This document shows positions 1 to 3,290 of a DNA stretch of 5,450 nt, piece by piece. Each line of letters starts with the position of its first letter. Within the stretch, counting starts at the first letter, position 1. The notes beneath the pieces are model-generated. The model was not told where the DNA came from. It was given only the letters and a program-made list of their open reading frames with translations, and searched no databases. Position numbers and translations under genes: made by a program. Origin of the DNA: Reyranella sp. Its GTDB lineage: Bacteria; Pseudomonadota; Alphaproteobacteria; Reyranellales; Reyranellaceae. The stretch spans positions 1 through 5,450 of the forward strand of contig JAUXRT010000245.1 in the NCBI GenBank assembly GCA_030681635.1, given 5' to 3'.

Positions 1-463
1 TGGGCGCCAGCGACACCAGCGCATAGTCGCTCATGCCGTGATAGCCGCCCTCGAACTTCAGGATCTTGTCGCGCTTGCGGAAGGCACGCGCCGCCCGCAT
101 CGCGTAGAGATCGGCCTCAGTGCCGGAGCAGACGAAACGCACCTGCTCGGCGCAGGGCACGGCCTCGACGATGGCCTCGGCCAGCGCGATGCCGTGGCGG
201 TTGTTGCCGAAGAAGGTGGTGCCGAGCGGCAGCTGCGCCTGCACCGCCGCCGTCACCTCGGGATGGGCATGACCCACGAACATCGGACCCGACCCCAGCA
301 GGAAGTCGACATATTCCTTACCGGCCTCGTCCCAGATCCGGCCGCCTTTTCCTTCTTTCAGGATCACCTCGGCCGGCATGTTGCCGAAGCTGCCGCCCGG
401 CAGCACGCGCTTGGCCTGCTCGACGAGCTGGTTGGTCGGATCGATCTGGGTCTGGACGTTCAT
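1..463 (-). CDS. Class III PLP-dependent aminotransferase, glutamate-1-semialdehyde aminomutase-like (N-terminal part, cut by window edge)
   Basis: Reading from ATG at 463, 154 codons stay open to the left edge; the rest of the protein lies outside. Class III aminotransferases move an amino group using pyridoxal phosphate and act in the cytosol as dimers. Visible family features, by residue: a GSGPMFVGHAHP block at 57-68, typical of the GSA aminomutase/class III N-terminal segment; SGTEA at 113-117, the loop that holds the cofactor phosphate; and EGGYHG at 138-143, with the Tyr-His that stacks on the PLP ring. The catalytic lysine would be further on and cannot be checked. The N-terminus (LPGGSFGNMP at 21-30) differs from the GGVNSPVR-type start of true HemL, so I favour an uncharacterised HemL-like aminotransferase over the tetrapyrrole enzyme. 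The substrate is unknown. The start is supported by AGGAG seven bases upstream. It lies downstream of the cupin gene on the same strand and may share its transcript. Confidence 0.88.
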   Translation of the reverse strand, partial: MNVQTQIDPTNQLVEQAKRVLPGGSFGNMPAEVILKEGKGGRIWDEAGKEYVDFLLGSGPMFVGHAHPEVTAAVQAQLPLGTTFFGNNRHGIALAEAIVEAVPCAEQVRFVCSGTEADLYAMRAARAFRKRDKILKFEGGYHGMSDYALVSLAP

Positions 464-477
464 GTCTTTACTCCTTT
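464..477 (-). promoter_or_regulatory. Ribosome binding site of the aminotransferase gene
   Basis: On the minus strand, AAAGGAGTAAAGAC directly precedes the ATG at 463. AGGAG (471-475) is seven bases from the start codon, an ideal spacing. The palindromic repeat upstream ends at 478, so the Shine-Dalgarno sequence begins right at the repeat edge, and the repeat's last bases (GAGG) add to the purine run. Confidence 0.75.
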
Positions 478-526
478 CCTCACCCTGAGGAGGCCGCGGA
501 GCGGCCGTCTCGAAGGGTGGGCAACC
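478..526. repeat. Palindromic intergenic repeat, unit A (left half of an inverted pair)
   Basis: An imperfect palindrome that can fold as a long bulged hairpin. The outer arms are CACCCT (481-486) and AGGGTG (514-519). Next GAG (487-489) pairs with CTC (509-511), leaving a two-base GA bulge. The core is GGCCGC (492-497), loop GGA, GCGGCC (501-506). The tip CCTCACCCTGAGG (478-490) is itself a short palindrome. Unit B has the same architecture in the opposite orientation, and units C and D at 3107-3254 share the CCTCA..TGAG and GTCTCGA blocks. I recall similar repeats (GTCTCGA core, CCTCA..TGAGG end) as abundant in Bradyrhizobium-type genomes. Exact outer edges are uncertain; TGGGCAACCA (518-527) resembles TGGGCACCA after unit C, so the unit may extend to about 527. 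Confidence 0.85.
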
Positions 527-537
527 ATACTGCGGCC

Positions 538-581
538 CATCCTTCGAGACGCATCGCTACGCGATGCTCCTCAGGATGAGG
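538..581. repeat. Palindromic intergenic repeat, unit B (right half of an inverted pair)
   Basis: Inverted relative to unit A with the same fold. The outer arms are CATCCT (538-543) and AGGATG (573-578). A TC bulge (544-545) follows, then GAG (546-548) pairs with CTC (570-572). The core is GCATCGC (551-557), loop TAC, GCGATGC (561-567), a perfect seven-base stem. The end CCTCAGGATGAGG (569-581) matches unit A's end in reverse orientation. Arm sequences differ from unit A (CATCCT versus CACCCT, and a different core), yet pairing is kept in both. The unit starts ten bases past the stop codon of the cupin gene. Units A and B are separated by 18 bases or fewer of non-palindromic spacer. Confidence 0.85.
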
Positions 582-591
582 TTGGTGGTGA

Positions 592-942
592 TTACTCAAT
601 GGGAACAAAAATGGAATGGCGCAGCTTGCCCTCGATCGCCTTCGAGCAATGGCCCTTGCCGTGCGTGTCCTCGACCAGGATGACCTCGCCGGCGCCGATG
701 ATGCGGGTCTCGCCGTCGCTTGCCTGGATGCTGACGCCGGCATCGAGGTTGATGATGTATTGCCGGCGCGGCGCCGGATGCCATTCGTAATCGTAGGTGC
801 CCGGAGTTTCGCGGAAGATGATGCCGGTCGCGGGCAGCATGGCAGAGGTCTTGCCGCCACGGCCTTCGTTCTTCCATTCGACTTCGATGTCACGGAAGTG
901 AGTTTCGCCCTTTGCGTCGACATATAGGTTATGGATGCGCAT
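592..942 (-). CDS. Small single-domain cupin protein
   Basis: 116 residues, a normal size for a one-domain cupin barrel. The first cupin motif region is TYDYEWHPAPRRQYIINLDAG (49-69) and the second is GAGEVILVEDTHGKGH (83-98). The usual HxH...E ligand set is not complete: H55 is present, the second His is replaced by Ala57, and Gln61 stands near the Glu position; H98 occupies the motif 2 His. Either a metal is held by fewer side chains (H55, Q61, H98) or none is bound. No function is assigned for this type as far as I know; candidates are small-molecule binding, isomerase or sensor roles in the cytosol. The start was placed at ATG 942 because GGGAG lies about eight bases upstream. A GTG five codons further upstream is in frame but overlaps that ribosome site. 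The gene is divergent from the HAD gene and followed on its own strand by the aminotransferase. Confidence 0.85.
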   Translation of the reverse strand: MRIHNLYVDAKGETHFRDIEVEWKNEGRGGKTSAMLPATGIIFRETPGTYDYEWHPAPRRQYIINLDAGVSIQASDGETRIIGAGEVILVEDTHGKGHCSKAIEGKLRHSIFVPIE

Positions 943-991
943 GAATTTTTCTCCCACTTGCCGTTTCAGGGCCGGAGCTTAGAACGAAAGC
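943..991. promoter_or_regulatory. Divergent intergenic region with a candidate promoter for the HAD gene
   Basis: These 49 bases separate the divergent cupin and HAD starts and must serve both. On the minus strand they hold the cupin ribosome site GGGAG. On the plus strand TTGCCG (958-963) and TAGAAC (980-985), 16 bases apart, resemble a sigma-70 type promoter. Initiation about seven bases after the -10 box would fall at or next to the HAD ATG at 992. The plus-strand Shine-Dalgarno candidate GGAG (974-977) is 14 bases from the ATG, too far to be strong. This is a weak sequence-only prediction. Confidence 0.3.
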
Positions 992-1654
992 ATGCTCAAG
1001 GAACCCGTCGAGGCCGCCCTTTTCGACATGGACGGTCTGCTGCTCGACACCGAGGCGCTCTACATGCAGGCCATGCAGGCGGCGGCGCGGACGCTCAAGC
1101 GCGACATGTCGCTCGCCTTTTGCCATTCCATGATTGGTATCCCCGGCAAGGAATGCAACCGGATGATCGCGGAACTCTACGGCGAGGGCTTCAGCATCGA
1201 CGAGTTCCGCGGCCATTTCTCGACCCACATACGGGAGCTTCTCGACGAGCGCATTCCGGTAAAACCGGGCGCGATCGAGCTGCTGGATTTCCTGGAGACG
1301 CGCGGTGTGCCTTGCGCGGTCGCCACCTCCGCCGGGCGCACCACCGCCCTGCATCATCTCGGCCGCGCCGGTCTTCTCGGGCGCTTCCAGGCGGTGGCGA
1401 CACGCGACGACGTCACCCACGCCAAGCCGGCGCCCGACGTCTACCTCGAGGCGGCCCGCCGGCTCGGCGTCGCCCCCGAGCGCTGCCTCGCCTTCGAGGA
1501 TTCCAATGTCGGCCTCACCGCCGCCCACGCCGCCGGGACCATGGCCTTCTTCGTCCCGGACATCGTCCAGCCGTTGCCCGAGGTGCGGACCAAGTGCGTG
1601 CGCGTGCTGGACGACCTGCACGAGGCACGACGTCTGCTCGAAGCCGCGCTCTAA
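992..1654 (+). CDS. HAD-superfamily hydrolase (beta-phosphoglucomutase / phosphoglycolate phosphatase-like)
   Basis: 220 residues with all four HAD motifs. Motif I is FDMDGLLLDTE (11-21), with nucleophile Asp12 and acid/base Asp14. Motif II is ATSAG (111-115), supplying the Thr112/Ser113 phosphate contact. Motif III is Lys145 in HAKPAPDVYL. Motif IV is FEDSNVG (168-174), with Glu169-Asp170 for magnesium. Residues about 20-90 form the helical cap of subfamily I. The family hydrolyses small phosphate esters (sugar phosphates, phosphoglycolate, nucleotides) in the cytosol, or isomerises sugar phosphates. The cap gives no substrate that I can read, so neither a phosphatase nor a mutase is claimed. 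There is no signal peptide. ATG 992 places motif I at the expected distance from the N-terminus; the ribosome site is weak. Its stop codon overlaps that of the convergent SDR gene. Confidence 0.9.
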   Translation: MLKEPVEAALFDMDGLLLDTEALYMQAMQAAARTLKRDMSLAFCHSMIGIPGKECNRMIAELYGEGFSIDEFRGHFSTHIRELLDERIPVKPGAIELLDFLETRGVPCAVATSAGRTTALHHLGRAGLLGRFQAVATRDDVTHAKPAPDVYLEAARRLGVAPERCLAFEDSNVGLTAAHAAGTMAFFVPDIVQPLPEVRTKCVRVLDDLHEARRLLEAAL

Positions 1655-2352
1655 AATTTCTCGACCCACGGCCGGACCTCGACCTCCCAGCTCCAGGCGC
1701 TGCGGTGCTGTTGCAGCGTGGCCCAGTAGGTCTCGGCGATGGCGTCAGGATCGAGCAGGCTGTCGGGTGCATCGGCCGGCACCGGGCGCTGGGCACTCCG
1801 GATGCCGCCGTCGATCACGAAATGCGCGACGTGGATGCCCTTGGGACTGAGCTCACGCGCCATCGACTGCGCGAGACCGCGCAGCGCGAACTTGCCCATG
1901 GCGAAGGTGGCCGAGAGCGCGAAACCTTTGACGCCCGCCGTCGCGCCCGACAGCAGGATGGCGCCGTGGTTCTTCGACAGCATCCGCTTCGCCGCCTGTT
2001 GCGAGACCAGGAAGGCGCCGAAGGCGCTGATCTCAATGGCGCGTTTGACGTCGTCGGGCGGCAGGTCGACCAGCGGGCCCCTCACCCGGTTGCTGGCGTT
2101 GTAGACGACGACGTCGGGTGTCCGGCCGGCGGCGTCGAGCGTCTCGAACAGGCTGGCCACCTCCTTCGGATCGGCGGCGTTGCAGGCATGGGCGGAGGCG
2201 CCGGTCTCTTGCGCAAGTGCCGCGAGCTTGTCGGTCTGGCGGGCGGCCACCGCCACGGCGAGGCCGTTGCCGGCAAACAGGCGCGCCAACGAGGCGCTGA
2301 GCCCCGGGCCGGTCCCGACAATCAGCGCAGAGCGGTATTTCGGCTTTTCCAT
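1651..2352 (-). CDS. Short-chain dehydrogenase/reductase with Phe at the catalytic Tyr position
   Basis: 233 residues forming one Rossmann domain. The dinucleotide-binding turn is GTGPGLS (13-19), a variant of the classical TGxxxGIG. NAAD at 58-61 and YNASN at 84-88 match the adenine-site Asp and the NAG-like strand. The catalytic Ser is S135 in LLSGATAG. The YxxxK motif reads F150-A-M-G-K154, so the catalytic Lys is kept but Tyr is Phe. The following helix, FALRGLAQSMARELSPKG (155-172), is typical SDR. The fold and NAD(P) binding are therefore secure, but ordinary alcohol/ketone redox chemistry is doubtful; I recall related SDRs with the same FAxxK substitution, so this may be a subfamily trait. 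The ATG at 2352 is chosen because GAGGACCTC precedes it closely and it puts the glycine motif at residue 13; the longer open frame upstream runs into the divergent DsbA-like gene. Its substrate is unknown. Confidence 0.9.
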   Translation of the reverse strand: MEKPKYRSALIVGTGPGLSASLARLFAGNGLAVAVAARQTDKLAALAQETGASAHACNAADPKEVASLFETLDAAGRTPDVVVYNASNRVRGPLVDLPPDDVKRAIEISAFGAFLVSQQAAKRMLSKNHGAILLSGATAGVKGFALSATFAMGKFALRGLAQSMARELSPKGIHVAHFVIDGGIRSAQRPVPADAPDSLLDPDAIAETYWATLQQHRSAWSWEVEVRPWVEKF

Positions 2353-2421
2353 GAGGTCCTCGCGTTGCCCGGGATTCCACGCAGGTATACGCTGATTGGC
2401 AATAGGGGAAAGGAAACAGCC
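2353..2421. promoter_or_regulatory. Divergent intergenic region between the SDR and DsbA-like genes
   Basis: These 69 bases carry the start signals for two divergent genes. The plus strand holds GGGGAAAGGAAACAG (2405-2419) as the ribosome site of the DsbA-like gene. The minus strand holds GAGGACCTC before the SDR ATG. TTGCCC (2365-2370) and TATACG (2386-2391) on the plus strand are promoter-like, but the 15-base spacing is short and I give this little weight. No operator-like dyad is evident. Confidence 0.3.
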
Positions 2422-3093
2422 ATGGACAAGGCCCAGCCTGTCGGCCGCATCGACGTCATCTCCGACGCCATCTGCCCCTGGTGCTACATCGGCAAACGCC
2501 AGCTCGAGCGTGCCCTCCATCTCCTCGCCGACAAGCACTGCGCCGTCACCGTCGCCTGGCATCCCTTCCAGCTCAACCCCGAGATGCCGTCCGAGGGCGT
2601 CGAACGCAAGCAGTACCGCATCGCCAAGTTCGGCAGCCTGGAACGCTCACAGCAGCTCGACCAGCGCATCACCGAGACCGCCGCCACCGTCGGCCTCGAA
2701 TTCCATCTCGATCGCATCACGCGCACACCCAACACCGTGAACGCGCACCGGCTGATCCGCCTGGCCGGCCAGAAGGGCGTCCAGGACGCCGTCGTCGAGG
2801 CGCTGTTCGAAGGCTACTTCTGCAACGGCGCCGACATCGGCGACCCGCAGGCTCTGGCCACGATCGGCTCGGAGGGCGGCCTCGACCGCGACGAGGTGCT
2901 GGCGATGCTGGCGGGCGATCAAGGCCACAAGGAAGTGCTGGCGGGCGACCAGATGGCGCGCAACGCCGGCATCCAGGGCGTGCCGAGCTTCGCCCTGCAG
3001 GGCCACGTGCTGTTCTCCGGCGCCGTGCCGGCCGAGGAGATGGCCCAGAACTTTGTGCGCGCCTGGGAAATCCTGAAGAACCGCGCCGCTTAG
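2422..3093 (+). CDS. DsbA-family (FrnE-like) thioredoxin-fold oxidoreductase, cytosolic
   Basis: 223 residues. The N-terminus is a thioredoxin-fold strand, GRIDVISDAICPWCYIG (8-24), with the CPWC active site at Cys18 and Cys21. A helical insertion spans about 55-175, and the C-terminal thioredoxin half carries the cis-proline loop GVPSF (186-190, Pro188). This order is that of the DsbA-like FrnE/2-hydroxychromene-2-carboxylate isomerase group. There is no signal peptide or membrane segment, so it should act in the cytosol, unlike periplasmic DsbA. The CPWC pair, rather than the Ser form typical of the GST-kappa/isomerase branch, favours thiol-disulfide exchange or isomerisation. The partner is unknown. 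The ATG at 2422 is supported by AAGGAAA about six bases upstream; the same frame is open far upstream, but only because it runs antisense to the SDR. A palindromic repeat begins 13 bases after its stop. Confidence 0.92.
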   Translation: MDKAQPVGRIDVISDAICPWCYIGKRQLERALHLLADKHCAVTVAWHPFQLNPEMPSEGVERKQYRIAKFGSLERSQQLDQRITETAATVGLEFHLDRITRTPNTVNAHRLIRLAGQKGVQDAVVEALFEGYFCNGADIGDPQALATIGSEGGLDRDEVLAMLAGDQGHKEVLAGDQMARNAGIQGVPSFALQGHVLFSGAVPAEEMAQNFVRAWEILKNRAA

Positions 3094-3106
3094 AGTCACG
3101 CGAGCA

Positions 3107-3178
3107 CCTCATGCTGAGTCGGGCGGGGTAACCCCCGCCCTGCGCCCACGCAGTGGCCGTCTCGAAGCATGGGCACCA
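3107..3178. repeat. Palindromic intergenic repeat, unit C, carrying a nested palindrome
   Basis: Same family as units A and B and in the orientation of A. The outer arms are CATGCT (3110-3115) and AGCATG (3166-3171). GAG (3116-3118) pairs with CTC (3161-3163), with the characteristic GA bulge. The usual core is reduced to CCAC (3146-3149), loop GCA, GTGG (3153-3156). Between GAG and this core sits a nested 24-base palindrome at 3119-3142. The arms differ in sequence from those of A and B but pair fully. The unit begins 13 bases after the stop codon of the DsbA-like gene. Confidence 0.8.
3119..3142. repeat. Nested 24 bp palindrome, copy 1
   Basis: The stem is GGGCGGGG (3121-3128), loop TAAC, CCCCGCCC (3133-3140), a perfect eight-base stem flanked by TC and TG. 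It recurs, inverted, at 3197-3220, differing only at one base pair of the stem. It interrupts unit C just after the GAG arm. It could also act as a strong transcription-pausing hairpin after the DsbA-like gene, but there is no T run after it, so it is not a canonical intrinsic terminator. Confidence 0.85.
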
Positions 3179-3191
3179 GCACCGTTGATCC

Positions 3192-3254
3192 CACCACAGG
3201 GCGGAGGTTACTCCGCCCGATCGAGACGGCGCTACGCGCCTCCTCAGGGTGAGG
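3192..3254. repeat. Palindromic intergenic repeat, unit D, carrying a nested palindrome
   Basis: Inverted relative to unit C, in the orientation of B. The core is GGCGC (3228-3232), loop TAC, GCGCC (3236-3240). GAG (3223-3225) pairs with CTC (3243-3245). The end CCTCAGGGTGAGG (3242-3254) matches, in reverse complement, the CCTCACCCTGAGG end of unit A. The outer arm partner of AGGGTG is interrupted by the nested palindrome at 3197-3220; CACC (3192-3195) remains beyond it and could pair with GGTG (3248-3251). The unit ends 36 bases from the AsmA-like stop codon. Confidence 0.8.
3197..3220. repeat. Nested 24 bp palindrome, copy 2 (inverted)
   Basis: The stem is GGGCGGAG (3199-3206), loop GTTA, CTCCGCCC (3211-3218). 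Read on the minus strand it equals copy 1 at 22 of 24 positions. The two differences are the two halves of one stem pair (G-C in copy 1, A-T here), so the stem is intact in both. It lies between the outer arm and the GTCTCGA block of unit D, a different place from copy 1 in unit C. Confidence 0.85.
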
Positions 3255-3290
3255 TGATCTGTCCCGTCGGAAAATCTTTGCGTCGCAGAC

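Noticed and set aside
478..581. CRISPR array or attachment site
   Set aside because: The units are inverted rather than direct repeats, there are only two per locus, there are no regular spacers, and there is no cas or integrase gene nearby.
38..790. A 250-codon plus-strand open frame across the aminotransferase, the repeat and the cupin
   Set aside because: It is antisense to two well-supported genes and crosses a palindromic repeat; the translation has no family features.
929..1669. A 246-codon minus-strand open frame opposite the HAD gene
   Set aside because: It lies antisense to a gene with all four HAD motifs and itself shows no recognisable domain.
931..3093. A single 720-codon open frame on the plus strand
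   Set aside because: It runs out of frame through the HAD gene and antisense to the SDR, and is real only from ATG 2422 (DsbA-like). The upstream translation is rich in Arg, Ala and Gly with no domain pattern, which is typical of shadow frames in GC-rich DNA. It is not a fusion protein.
3119..3290. Rho-independent terminators between the convergent DsbA-like and AsmA-like genes
   Set aside because: The hairpins are strong but none is followed by a T run on either strand. They are better explained as the palindromic repeat family, although they might still slow polymerase.
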